Shown: positions 35,250 to 46,959, counted from the stretch's first letter. The stretch: DNA of 64,000 bases from Mactromeris polynyma (GCA_032209605.1 JASFXZ010000020.1:1991501-2055500), one strand, 5' to 3'. Made by a program: numbers and translations. The notes: generated by a model not told the origin, from the sequence alone.

Positions 35250-35387
35250 ATCAGGGGTCGAACAGCTGATACAAATCGGGGATCGAGATGTCTTAGGGGT
35301 CGAAGTGTCAGGGGTCGAAAAGTCTTAGGGGTCGATGTGTCAGGGGTCGAAGTGTCAGGGGTCGACACGTCTAATACAAATCAGGGG
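35250..35387 (+). repeat. GGGGTCGAAGTGTCA motif array
   Basis: About eight copies of GGGGTCGA plus AGTGTCA/GATGTCTTA. The LTR element starts at its right edge. Confidence 0.75.
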
Positions 35388-35388
35388 T

Positions 35389-35980
35389 TGTAGTGGTCAC
35401 TGATATGCTAGTCCAGCACTGATAAGCTCCGCCTACAAGCTAGTCCCCGTCAGCGAATAGCGTGGCAATTATGTGCATGCATTATATACATGTATTCAAA
35501 TAATCATAGTTACTTGTTGTTAAACTATTGTACAGAATAAACGTATATTATACAAATCCCGTTTCGGGTCTGTCTTACCCCTTATTTATCATGCAACTAC
35601 CATGGTAACAGACTGATAACACATGACCTGATAACATAAAGTGTTCTCAGGTCAATAGGCTGCTAGTAGCATGATAACACTTTTAAGCTCCGCCCACAAA
35701 TCACATTAGCGGATTGAACACTAAATTTTAGGTAAAGACACACTAAAACATGCTCGGAAAATTAAGTTTCATGATAAATAGAATCTCAAGTTACTGTCCG
35801 GCTCGAACAATGTTATCAGACTCGGCGATATCGTTCGTGGTGACTCGCTAAAGCTCGCCACCACAAACGATATCACCTCGCCTGATAACATTGTTCTCAC
35901 CGGACAGTAACCCGAGATTCTCTATATACACAAGGGTCTGTTATTACATGTTCTAACTATAAACAACATAGAACATTACA
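35389..35980 (+). mobile_element. 5' LTR of a Ty3/Gypsy element, split by a hairpin element
   Basis: Begins TGTAGTGGTCACTG and ends ACATTACA just before A|TGGCGACGAGGATGAG, a primer-binding-site-like sequence at 35982. The hairpin element at 35584-35927 interrupts it; without it the LTR would be about 248 bp. There is no 3' LTR. Confidence 0.6.
35584..35927 (-). mobile_element. 344-bp hairpin element, copy 2 (reverse)
   Basis: Reverse complement of 25157-25499 with about one base difference. It is inserted within the Gypsy LTR. Confidence 0.85.
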
Positions 35981-35981
35981 A

Positions 35982-37800
35982 TGGCGACGAGGATGAGATT
36001 AATTTTGTGATAATTACTAAATCAAGGATTTAAACCGAAATATTGACAATGGCAGGATTACCACCATTTCCCAAAGTTGAAGTGCATGGGGGAGAAAATT
36101 CGCTTGGAACTCGGTGGACAAAATACGTGTCTAAATTGGATAATTTATTTGTCGGATTAAGCATTGCAAATTATGACAATGTAAACACAGCACTTCTGAA
36201 CTACTTCCAACCCAGAAAGAACAAAGAGTTTGAAAGATATGAGTTTAGAAACATGGATCAGTTAAGGCATGAATCAACAGATCAATACGCCACTCGATTA
36301 CACCAAAAAGCAGAAAATTGTGAATTCACAAATAAAGAGGATGAAATAACGAGCAAAATAATTCAAGGATTTACCTCCAGGAAACTCAGAACAAGATGCC
36401 CGCGCTATGGATAAACAGCCAGAAGTGAAACCTGAAGTGAACAATGTTCTAAGCCGTTATCCGGTACGTCAGCCGGACAAAGGCACGTCAAATTCAACGC
36501 AATATGGAAAGCAGTCAAACAGGCAAACTCAATCATGCATGAACTGTGGAGGCGCATATCCACATCGAAATACATGCATTGCACAGGGAGCAACGTGCAA
36601 CTATCGCCATAAAATAAACCTTTTTGTGAAGGTATGCAGAAAGCGCCCAAGACAGGGAAGCCAGCAAGTGCGAGGAATCATAGAATCTCCGGACGAGAAC
36701 AACAGTGAGTCGGACTCAGAGGTTAGTTTCAGTATAAACAATATACGCTCCAGGAAACTACCTAAAATCAAAATTAACGGAATAGATGTAGTTGTGTTGG
36801 TGGATACTGGTTCCAGTCTTAATGTGCTTGATAAAAAGTTGATAAGGAAAATGGCGTTTTTGCCTAAAATGGAAAAATCGAACCTTAAAGCATACGCATT
36901 TGGTCAGAAAAACTCTCTTCCCATCGAAGGAAAGTATTCATTCACCGTAGAATCGGATTCAAAGTACACCACAGCGGATTTCTTCATTATTCGTGGAGCA
37001 TCCGAAAATCTGGTCAGCTATGAAACCGCTGTGGAATTGGGAATAATACCAGTGATAAAGTCTGTGTCTAGGGATGAGAAATACATGGAATTATATGAAA
37101 ATTCAAGCCGGTGTTCACAGGGCTAGGCAAACTGAAGGGAAAACAAATCAAATTTCATATCGATGAATCTGTAGTTCCCACAGCACAGTTTGCACGCCGC
37201 GTACCATTTCACGTGCGAGAGAAAGCTGAACAGGAAATCAAGCGCCTAGAACAACTGGACGTGATTGAAAAGGCGACCGGCGCGACACCTTGGGGCTCGA
37301 ACCTGGTAGTAGCACCAAAACCCAACAACCCTGATCAAATTTGGTTATGTGTCGACATTAGAAAGGCCAATTTGGCATAGAAGCACGAAAGGCATGTCGT
37401 ATCTACAATTGATGACACTATATTGGAACTCGATGGCTCAATTGTGTTCTCAAAAGTGGATTTTAACAAAGGGTTCCATCAGTTAGAATTGTCCGAAAAA
37501 TCGCGCAACATGACCGTGTTTGCCTCACATATCGGACTATGGAGATACAAACGCTTAAATTTCGGTGTGAATGTGGCGCCCGAAATATATCTATCGTATT
37601 CTCGGAAAACGGAATATCACCAGACCCAGAGAAAGCACAGCCATTAAAAACATGGAAAAACCGAAAAATGTAGGGAAGTTAGGTCATTTCTGGGCATGAC
37701 TAACTACGTGTCCAGGTTCATGTATGACTACTCAACCATGTCTGAGCCTCTTAGGCGTCTAACGAAAGACAACCAAGAGTTCGTATGGTGGCCAGAACAA
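35982..37800 (+). pseudogene. Degraded Ty3/Gypsy gag-pol, truncated
   Basis: A gag-like frame starts at 36049 or nearby and runs to 36414. A second frame (36407-37126) has a zinc-knuckle-like Cys/His region and an aspartic-protease motif VLVDTGSSLNVLD. Next come reverse-transcriptase pieces: PFHVREKAEQEIKRL at 37180-37380 and VDFNKGFHQLEL at about 37455, then FLGMTNYVSRF at about 37690. Stop codons and frame changes separate these. The sequence stops being recognisable near 37800, before RNase H and integrase, so the copy is inactive. Confidence 0.8.
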
Positions 37801-37809
37801 GACTCATCA

Positions 37810-38200
37810 TTAAAATAAAATACGATATTTTTTCAAACGAATGTTTATATATTTCAGCAACTAGTTCATCAAGTCCGCTGCTTTTGTTATTGTTTTGCGA
37901 GAATATGGCTTTTTTAGTTCATCTATCTAAAAGATCATCCGATATATTTATATCATCCATAGTATGGTCATAATTATCGTGAGTATCATTAGATCAAAAT
38001 AAATGTTTGAAATGGTCATGTAATTTTTCAAATGTTAATGTTTTGGCATTACTTGTAGGCTTTTAATACTGTTATTTAATGTTCGACCAAAACTTTCTGG
38101 GATTTTTATTTCTGCTTTTTTATTTTATATTTCTCGTTTCTTTTTATTTAGTTTGTCTTATTTCCGCTAGTTTTATACCTCAAATACAATTTTCCTGTAT
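37810..38200 (-). mobile_element. LINE RT fragment
   Basis: The reverse strand encodes pieces reading KNPRKFWSNI, then FSQNNNKSSGLDELVAEIYK, the region just before the RT fingers in non-LTR elements. Frame broken. Confidence 0.55.
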
Positions 38201-38331
38201 TTTTTAACTCGCGTCTTGCATTTAAACATTCAGTATTGAACCGTGTATGTTTGCTGTAATTGAAAATTAAATTGTAAACCGGTATGCAACTATGTCAAGC
38301 GGTATTAAGTCTTTGCTCAACTTTGCTTAAC

Positions 38332-38590
38332 TGTCTCTGATGGCTGAGTGTTTAAGGCATCCGCCTTGGGAGCGGGAGGAATAAGGTTCGAATCCCTGTA
38401 GGGCATGGCCGGTTGGTGAGCCGCCAGCTAGTTTAATAAAGGTTACCGTGTGCCTACCTGCCTGGTGTCTGACATTAAAGGATAGGAATTGGGAAGTAAA
38501 TGTGCTCAGAAGGTAGCTGTCTCATAAGTCAGCAATGACTGGCCCTTTAAGAAGGGGTGGCACTATGATAAATAAAGACTTTAGCGAATC
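38332..38590 (+). mobile_element. tRNA-derived SINE
   Basis: Head: TGGCTGAGTGTTTAAGGCAT (A-box), AAGGTTCGAATCCC (B-box). The body runs to an AATAAAGACTTTAG tail. Not a true tRNA: the acceptor arms do not pair. Confidence 0.6.
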
Positions 38591-39368
38591 TTTTTGTCGA
38601 CTGACTGTGTACAGTCATGATTTATGTAGGTGCCAAAAAGGAAATAAAATGACTGTTGATCGAACCGACATAGCTGTGTCAGATGGGGATACATGACCAT
38701 AAGCCCCTATCCCCTGCGCAAGTACCGTATGTACAGTATTGTCACGTATATCAGACAGACAGTTTTATAAATACTGGACATGTATTTCGGTATTTTAAAT
38801 ACGTGTAATTGAAAATGTCGTTTACAAATACTCTTAAACAATACATGTCGAGAGTTATATACATGTATGCAAGTTGAGATATCTTCTTACTAGGCGTATA
38901 CATTTGTACTTATTATGTTTGTTGATACATGAAGGTAAGCCAGTATGTAAATGTGTACAAGTTCCACATGGTAACTGAATGCCGCAAACGTTAGAAATTA
39001 TTTTTTGTTTGAAGTCATCTGCTTTACATCAATTTTGAAACATTCAATTTATATTAATCACTCTCGTTTACAACTAACATTTATTTCTCTCGATGTCTTC
39101 TTCCTAGGTTACGAACCAGTGGTCGCAGTGGTTAAGCCTTCTCAAGTACCTTATGTTTTATGGATTGTTGTTTTCCCGGGTGTCTGTGTGGGGAGGCACC
39201 GTCTTATGTATGCGGCATTCACTGTAGCAACTTATTCTCTCTCTTTTAAGTTTGGGAGAGTTATACTTGTACAACATACATGTATTATGTCAAATATTGG
39301 GAACATTGTTATACAGGAAACACAATATATTTGGAAAAAAGGATTACAAAAACCTTGAAATAATCATT

Positions 39369-39374
39369 TTTATT
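39369..39374 (-). promoter_or_regulatory. Possible polyadenylation signal, defensin-like gene 1
   Basis: AATAAA on the minus strand, about 225 bases beyond the stop codon. It is conserved in the duplicate at 56609. Confidence 0.45.
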
Positions 39375-39599
39375 TTCATCATCCAGCATAGAGGTGACAT
39401 AATATTTCCTATGAAAAGACCTTTGGAATGTTGACATTTAATATAGTCTGACAGATGTATAAGACATGAGTCAGTCGAACCAAACCTTGTTTAACAAGTA
39501 AAATGTTGTTTTTTCAGTTTTGTGGCAATGCAAATGGTTCATTCTTAAAGTTTGATAAGCATGATACACTTGGGAATTATTTCTTTGACTGGAAAACGT

Positions 39600-39784
39600 T
39601 TAACTACAACAATATCTTCCAAAGAAACCAGCGCAGGTTCCTGTTTGCCTTTCCCAGGATCGACAAAATACTCGACAGATACAGTTGGAAATTGGGCAAC
39701 AATAGTTACGTCTCCAGCCATTACAACCTCCTGAGCGATATTCCCAGGATCGGCACCATCTACGGCATCTACAGTTGCTCTGAG
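39600..39784 (-). CDS. Defensin-like peptide 1, exon 2: two six-cysteine domains
   Basis: After the acceptor TGATTTCAG this exon encodes 60 residues and a TAA. It contains two tandem domains of about 27 residues with the same cysteine frame: C-x-C-x3-C-x9-C-x7-CC. Each repeats CRSWE between the third and fourth cysteine. Arg is frequent and there is little acid, so the mature peptide is strongly cationic. The spacing is near that of vertebrate alpha-defensins (C-x-C-x4-C-x9-C-x9-CC), including an ER-x2-G-x-C stretch in domain 2. I infer a secreted antimicrobial or defence peptide; homology to alpha-defensins is not shown and convergence is possible. With exon 1 the precursor is 84 aa. Intron phase 1. 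Confidence 0.85.
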
Positions 39785-41562
39785 CTGAAATCAAAATGTA
39801 TAATATTTATTCTGGCTCAGGTTTAATCTGAGTAAGGGAGACAATCTATCCCAAAGAAATTGCAATCACCAACGCAGTTGTATCCCTTACGGACAGGTGT
39901 AAAAGGCGGCGGCGCCGTATTTTACAACCAATATTGAATGAAAAACACGGCGGTAGGCATTAACTTTTTTAATATTTCACATATAATAATAATTTTGGTA
40001 TCAATCGAAAGGTAATGCTCCCAGCTTTCTAATGATATAAATATATTTAAAATCGGAGATTGTTTTGTTGTTCTATTTTGACTCTGAAAATGGTCGTTTT
40101 TCCGTGAAATAAATTTCAATATTTTTGGGTTCGAAAAACACGGCGGTAGGTATTAAAATTCTCATATTTTATATTATGTGCACACAATTGGTATCAAATA
40201 AAAGGTTATGCTCTCAACTTTCCAACGACATAAATATATTTTAAATCGGAGAATGTTTTGTTGATATAATTTGACTCTGAAATTGGGCATTTTTCCGTGA
40301 ATTAAATTTCAATCTGTTTTGGTTTGAAAAACACGGCGGTAGGTATTTAAATTCTCCTTGTTTACAGTATGTGCACAAAATTGGTATCAAATAAAAGGTT
40401 ATGCTCTCAGCAAAAAATTTAATGCCTACCGCCGTGTTTTTCATTCAATATTGGTTGTAAAGTACGGCGCCGCCGCCTTTTTCACCTGTCCATCCCTTAC
40501 TAAATTATTAAAGTATCGCTTTTGTCACGTCACAATCTATGCGGTCAGATGAGCGAGTCAGTTGCTTTTCGGACTAAGTACAGATAAGATGAGTTTCAGT
40601 TGTATTCTGGAAGAAGTGAATATATTAAAACTTCATTGCATATATCAAATTTTAAAACCATGGATCCAATCAATATAACGCGATTTTTGTAATGAATAGC
40701 GCAGATTCGCCCGAATTATAAGGGTTCTAAATTAGCCAAATATGAGTTTATATGTCCACCATCTGCATTTACATAGATATGTCATTTAATACTGCGTAAC
40801 TTTAGGCGTATGTTTGACGTATTCTCCTGTAATTTAAGGCGATATATTATGCCCTAGAAAATAGCCATTTATATAACTGCTTTTAAGCGATATTTTGGAA
40901 ACTACATAATAAAAGTACAAATGAAAATAGTAACAGATCAAACTTCGCACAAGCCCTATATAAACACTCTTTGTGTTAAAGATGTATCTGGCTCATCTGA
41001 ACCTAAATTGTTTTTAATGTACTTCATCCAGTATTGTTCTAAAACATCATAAATAAAAACCACTGCCATGTATAACCGTCTAAAACGGTTTTGTTTAACC
41101 ATATTACTAACTGACAAAACTAGTAAAAACATCCGCTTGTTAAAGTTGTTTTAATTTTATGATAATACAAACGTCTTTTTTCGACAAATACAGAGAAATA
41201 CATTATAGCTGTATTCTGTGATAATGCATATTTATTAAAGTTTTAACTACACTAGATAAAGTATATTTTTCACGTTTATTTAGGTAAAAGAAATGATCAA
41301 AACACAAGCATAATGTATCTTTTAGGGAAACTCTCGCAATATCCAGAGTGGCTAAATATCGAATTTAGCAAGGAAGATCAAATGTTCTGAATACTACAGA
41401 GCCGCCCTTTCTTCGTTCAACAACAGTATTCTGGTTTCATGTGGTAAGAATTCACCATTAATTTAACCTCTCCAGAGCAACAACATTTCAACAACAGCCA
41501 AAGTATGCGTCTCCCAGAAGTATTGCGCGTGAGAGGTCGCGCTGTAAGTAACATTTTCTTAC
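39785..41562 (-). other. Intron of defensin-like gene 1
   Basis: A 1778-base intron. It contains the MULE-like element at 39891-40491, which is missing from the matching 1541-base intron of gene 2. The remainder aligns with the other copy and has no other features. Confidence 0.8.
39891..40491. mobile_element. MULE-like MITE with 9-bp target duplication
   Basis: Inverted ends of at least 72 bp beginning GGACAGGTG, with GGCGGCGGCGCCGTA and AAAAACACGGCGGTAGG, differ at about two positions. ATCCCTTAC flanks both sides (39882-39890, 40492-40500). A 9-bp duplication and long inverted repeats fit Mutator-like elements. The interior repeats a roughly 195-base unit. The duplicate locus has the empty site CTCCCTTAC at 57125-57133. 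Confidence 0.85.
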
Positions 41563-41632
41563 CTTCAGTCACATCGACAAGAAGAGTCGCGAACAGTGAC
41601 ACCAGAAAAATTCCTACGAGTACGTTTTGCAT
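41563..41632 (-). CDS. Defensin-like peptide 1, exon 1: signal peptide
   Basis: ATG at 41632. Encodes a 23-residue hydrophobic signal peptide (MQNVLVGIFLVSLFATLLVD then VTE), ending at donor GAAG|GTAAGA. The split codon G|CT gives Ala at the start of the mature part. Confining the signal to exon 1 and the mature peptide to exon 2 is common in animal defence peptides. Confidence 0.85.
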
Positions 41633-41900
41633 GGTTTCTATGTTTGGTGAGTCGACAACAAATCCTTGCGATAAATAGAAGTTTATTCAGGTATACGCCA
41701 TATATAGAACGTTTCGGTAAATCACTGAACCTTGCAAGCGGTATTTTGACGCACACCATTCCGAAAGCCAATCACAACCTCAGTATTGCATCAACAACTA
41801 TGCATCAATAATAAGACAGTATCTTCTAATATATCAGCCTCACTATGTTGCGGATGTAAGCGATGATTAAGATGTTACAATGCCGGGGTAAAATAATTGT

Positions 41901-42195
41901 AGCGGATCCGTGGTCCAGTGGTAAAACGCTGGACTTGTAATCCAGGGATCGCTGGTTCGATTCCCCGCTCCATCAATGACCGTACTAACAGTCTTTCGGA
42001 CGAGACTTTAAAAACCGAGGTCCCGTGTATGATGCTTTACATCGAGCACGTAAAAGAACCAGGGGTGCTTCTAGAACTGGGGCATCTTTTGTATCATGCA
42101 CTATCCTCCAAAAATCTAATATGACTAACATTCTTCTGGAGGCGTCGCCCATATGGGAAACCGGTGGCGACGATAAATAAACGCAAATACAAAAA
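41901..42195 (+). mobile_element. tRNA-derived SINE S2, copy 1
   Basis: A tRNA-Thr-like head (GCGGATCCGTGGTCCAGTGG, CTTGTAA, GGTTCGATTCCCCG) with mismatched acceptor bases, then a body containing CGAGGTCCCGTGTATGATGC and CACGTAAAAGAACC. That body resembles the conserved central domains of metazoan SINEs (Nin-DC type, from memory). The tail is AATAAACGCAAATACAAAA. Confidence 0.8.
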
Positions 42196-42199
42196 GCAT

Positions 42200-44270
42200 T
42201 CAATTGGTCACAGCTTATCGGGAAGCAAACTACATGTTCTACATTTGTATGTCAATTATTATTATTACTTTTCTGGTCTAACTGCGCACTGTTGTTGGTG
42301 TCCCAACTGTGATGCACTTATCAATAGTTTGCCAAAGGGAGGGGGCGGCCGGCTGACTCATGGGAATTAGACAATTTCGTATTTTTTGGGGTCGATTGCT
42401 TAATCTTGACACAAGCATATTGCCCGCTAAATTCAATGTGGGAGATAATAATATTCCACGGCATGGATCTATCAAAACCCGGCGACCCGGTCTATCTCCA
42501 GAGACCTAGAATCAATTCAACCACTAATACTCATGAAACCCCAATATTAGGATTTTAACGTGTAACTGATCATGAACTAACTCTTAACTATTGTAAGTAA
42601 ATACTTTGTCTCACTATAAAACTTTGACAGATAGGTATGTCTTAATTGATTGTTTTTTATAATATCTGCCTGCATGCTACCTTGTTTTTATGTTGATGTA
42701 TTATGTTATATTAAATGCATTGATATACATTTTCATGTTTCATTGTAATAGCTGGGACAAAAGTTCAGCAGAGCTTGTGTTATCTATGTTTTACCAACTG
42801 TACAACCGACTTATAAATAAAGTTTACTTGACAGTCTGGAAGATCGTCGCCGCTTAAAAGAAGAGATGGCTAAAATAATCAAATTAATTGTCGCCAGCCT
42901 GATTTGACATTGAACACGGGTTTGTCAGTGTGTTTGTTTTTACATGTATTCAAGTTTAATTAATGTAACTGAACAGTTAACTGGGTAAAAACGGTAAATT
43001 GGTTAAATAGACTTTCAAATACACTGGCGTTTCAAATGATGAATTTGTGTGATTTAATTCAAACCATGTTCCATTACGTTAGTCGTACGGTTTCACAAAG
43101 AAAAAAAGGACTGGTTTGTGGACTTTGCTGTGTCCAACTTTATGTCACACTGATAATAGTATTATCATTTTCACAGATTTAGAGTGTGTTTACTTAACTA
43201 CTTATATATTTAATAAAACGTCTGACATTGGTTAGATGTCAGACAGTTCCCCACACTTCGTATCATGACTGTGACAAATAAACTGCATTTACAGGGGAAC
43301 ACAAATATAAATATATTTATAAATTTTCGCGTGCGTGTGCAAAATGTTTAGATAACGGTTTAATATAGGGCCACCAATAAAGCGAACAATAATTAATAGA
43401 CTGAATTCTCAATAAAATATAATACATGTATTTCTTAAAGACATTGTGATGATGGAGTTCTAAATTTAATGTATTCAATTTTTTGGTACATTTCATCACA
43501 CACTTTCAATCTCAAGGGAAAATGTTATTTAACGCCATTATATTTGATGGATATTAATGTAATGATAAAACATAATTAATCGGGGCTTATCAAAATTCGT
43601 GCAGTGTCCCGGAGACACTTGTTTGCAAGAAGTCGAAGTCACATGCTACAATGTGTGCAATTCTTGGGGCCAGGTGACACTTGTCTACATGATGTCGATG
43701 TCACATTTAATGTTAAATTTTAATGTAGTCTCTTATAACTCAAGTTGATTAGTGGTATACATTTTTACCGAAATAATTGTTGTAGTTAGTATTGTATATG
43801 TATATTATTGAGACTTAAATAAATAAATATATATACATTTTTTACACGACCCCTACCTTTCAATACCTGTATAATATTTTGTAAACTGGTTGATATGTTG
43901 AAACAATAGAATGTGTGAATTATTAACAGTATGACAAATATCCAACTTCTGTCAGTCTTTCATATAGAACATAAAAGAATTATAAAATAAATCGAAATTC
44001 ACATATACGCCTCAATACCTTGATAACAATTTGAGTTATATCTTATCACTTTCAGTACATACTTTAATTATTTATTGATTGTGCTATTTTGCCAAAAACA
44101 TTTCTTAACAATTTTAATTTCCGTGGTTTATGTTCATTTATTTTAGTGACATATTTTGTGATGTTTGAAATTGTGGAACTTCATTTTTAAACATTTTTTT
44201 AATTAATTGTTCAGTGATTGTGTTTCTTGATTCATTTGCACTTATTTTTCGTGACATATTTTGTTAATTG
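42200..44270. other. Remainder of duplication 2 copy 1, then unassigned AT-rich DNA
   Basis: To about 43380 this aligns with 60340-61830. No gene is seen. 43380-44270 has no recognised feature. Confidence 0.5.
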
Positions 44271-44278
44271 TGGAAGTA

Positions 44279-44355
44279 TGGCTAGAGGAAAGTCTCGCAA
44301 AGTTCAATTTCCATGTGGAAGCTGTCAGCGGGAAAGACTGTTTGTACTGTGAGGT
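44279..44355 (+). pseudogene. Possible LINE ORF1 N-terminal fragment
   Basis: ATG followed by MARGKSRKVQFPCGSCQRE, resembling the start of PHD-like domains in LINE ORF1, then a stop. Very short; low confidence. Confidence 0.25.
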
Positions 44356-44479
44356 AAGACAAGACAATCAAATCTGATTGGATTTCTAATCTGTAATTGT
44401 TACATCGTTATATTTCAAAAGGGTCGCTCTAATTACCAGAGGACTGCCACAGGACTATTCTTATTGGAATGAAATGTAA

Positions 44480-46760
44480 TTATAAAACAATTATTTAAGA
44501 ACATTAATATACTATACTATACGTTTATTGGTACAATCTGCACATACAGTGCCTTTAACCATTAACAAAAGAAACATAATATGAGATGGTCAAGACAGTA
44601 AATATACATGTTATAAATACAATATAAAACATGTAATATAAGCAAACACAGAACAGAACAAAGATATTTGTGTATAAGAATGAATATTAAATGTAAGCAG
44701 CCATGGAATAACATTTTAGTGTCTTAATGTTACACAATAATACATATATATAACTATACGTGAACAGGAGAAGATATTTTAAGAACAGCAAATCTTACTA
44801 TGGAGCAATTAATGTAAGTTTGTCTTGTCTCAGTTTCATTGCATTAAAAACTAATTTAGCAGAGTTGACAATAACTGTGCCAGTTTTATTAGACATAATA
44901 TTATAGAATTTATTCAATGAAGGCCAGGAATGTTGTTTAAGGAATTTTGTACGGAGTTCATTAAATGTTTGACAGTACATGAACAAATGATATTCCTTTT
45001 CTATTGTATTATGAGAACAAAGTGGACATGTACGATTTTCTCTAATAATTCCATTGTATCTTCCATTTTCGATTTCTAAGCTATGTGATCCTAATCTAAA
45101 ACGCGTTAGTTCTTTTCTAATGTTTTCATTTTGAATAATTTCTAGGTACTGTTCAAATGTATAATTTGTTTTGAACTTCCTGTAATAAAACATTTTGGAC
45201 TGGTTATTGAGTGTATCACTCCATGTTTGTACATACTGACCCCGAAGTCTTTGTTTAAGCATACTGAAGTAATTTGCATTCATATTATACATGTTAAAAA
45301 TATTTCCATATCCTCAGGTGTTAAACATTGATATAATATTAGAAACTCAGCTATTTGTTCTTGCATTGATTAAGCATTGTTCATTATATAATTGAAATAA
45401 TAAAGAATCCTGATTATTTAGTAATTTTAGTTAATATTTGAGTGCTCTTTCTTTACATATCAATGACAGGGGGTATCGACCAAGTTCTCCTAACACTGCA
45501 GCATTGGATGTTTGGGTACGGACTCCTAATATTCTTTTGCAAAATTTGCTATGGAGTTTATCAATTTCCTTGTAAGAGTAAGCTCCCCATATTTCACATC
45601 TGTAGTAATATAGGTACAACTAGTGAATCAAATAACGACAATTTCGTTTTAATATCTAGATTAACCCTACTGAATACATATAAAAGGTGATTATATTCTT
45701 TAAGAGCTTGTTCTTGTAATGCTTTAGCCGCATATATTAAGTTACCAGTGTAGTAAAATTTAATTCCAAAATAACAGAAACTATATACAACTTCAACTAA
45801 TTCTTGGTTAATAAACCATCTAAAAACATTATTACTCTTTTTGCTTTCAAAAATACATATTTTTGTTTTATTTATGTTAATCTTTAATCCCCACTTACGT
45901 GAGTATTGGTATACATTATTTAGTTGATTTTGTAGACTATTAGGATCTGTGGTAAAAAGAACAATATCATCAGCAAATAACAGCATGTATATAGACAATA
46001 AATTAATATCATCATCAGTAAGGTTGTTGCGGTCAATTATTGTGTCAATATCGTTTATAAAAAAGATAAATAGTAAGGGAGATAACGGTTCTCCCTGTTT
46101 TAACCAAAGAGACACATCAAAGAAATTAGAGAATGACATATTATATGAATCTTTAACACAAGCTTTCGTATTGTGGTATATGGATTTAATCATGTTGGTC
46201 ATCTTACAGTTCAATCCTAATTCAAGTAGTTGTATCCATAGAGCTTCATGTATCACTGTGTCGAAGGCTTTTTCGTAATCAATAAATGCACGATATAATT
46301 GTCTTTTTTTAGATAATATATTTTGAATGATAGAATGTAGAATGAATATACAATCTGTTGTGCTACGTTTGTCTCTAAAACCAAATTGTGTCACATTGAA
46401 TAAATTTTCGAATTCACACCAGCTGTTTATTCTATTTCTTAAAGTTAAGGAGAATATCTTAGAAAAAATATTTATCAGAGTAATACCTCTATAATTAGAA
46501 GGATCATCTGTATTTCCTTTTTTATGTATAAGAACAATATATCCTTTACATCAAGCATCTGGATATACTCCAGTTTCATATATATTATTGAAGAGTTGTA
46601 CGAGATAAGGAGCAATGAAACTATTTGCATCTATGAAAATATCTGCTACATTTTTGGTTAAATCACAACTTTTGTTTCTATGAAGACTAGCAATTGTTTT
46701 GGTAATTTCGCTGAGGGTAAAAGGCGCATCTAATCTATCGATATATCAATAACATTCCGT
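44480..46760 (-). mobile_element. LINE A, 5'-truncated, broken ORF2
   Basis: The minus strand holds reverse-transcriptase blocks in order: GYIVLIHKKGNTDDPSNYRG, TQFGFRDKRSTTD, FIDYEKAFDTV, LKQGEPLSPLLF and LLFADDIVLF (catalytic ADD), then the thumb and a C-terminal CPLCSHNTIEKEYHLFMYC zinc-finger-like motif at about 45030. Several frame changes and stops, including a TGA before CKGYI, make it inactive. The 3' UTR lies at 44480-44797. Endonuclease and ORF1 are missing. Confidence 0.85.
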
Positions 46761-46940
46761 CGTCTCCTTGTTGTTGATATGATGGCGTTATAACTAAATA
46801 TAACTTAAACGTTAATTTTTACGAACAAGAGTGAGCTTTTAAAAAACAAAACAATTAATAAGTGTTAATGATTCCAATCAATCATGCACGTATTATATTA
46901 CGAGACAATTTACATAGAACCGCAATAAAGCAATTTAGAT
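46760..46940. other. Junction between two opposed LINEs
   Basis: Short AT-rich stretch with no recognised feature. The exact 5' ends of the two truncated LINEs are not resolved. Confidence 0.4.
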
Positions 46941-46959
46941 GAATTACGTTCAAGTCTAG

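Larger units (their letters stand above)
31368..35290 (+). repeat. Segmental duplication 1, copy Q
   Basis: Counterpart of 22626-26660. It keeps the intact gene exon, the same 3' flank, LINE tail and motif array. An extra 60-90 bases around 33398-33465 (GGGAAACCCAGTGGCAAG) are not in copy P. Confidence 0.85.
38633..43380. repeat. Segmental duplication 2, copy 1 (defensin-like gene 1)
   Basis: Collinear with 55612-61830, starting at CCAAAAAGGAAATAAAATGA. The gap of about 1.44 kb in copy 2 (58897-60335) is absent here and a SINE sits at the junction. About 200 bases at 43110-43310 occur only here. Confidence 0.85.

Noticed and set aside
39005..39358. 117-codon plus-strand frame, also seen at 55900-56253
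   Set aside because: The frame is present in both duplicates but changes abruptly at an insertion, has no domain, and lies in the 3' flank of a gene on the other strand.
41901..41972. Apparent tRNA-Thr genes here and at 52900
   Set aside because: Acceptor-stem mismatches, a shared SINE body downstream and target duplication show these are SINE heads.
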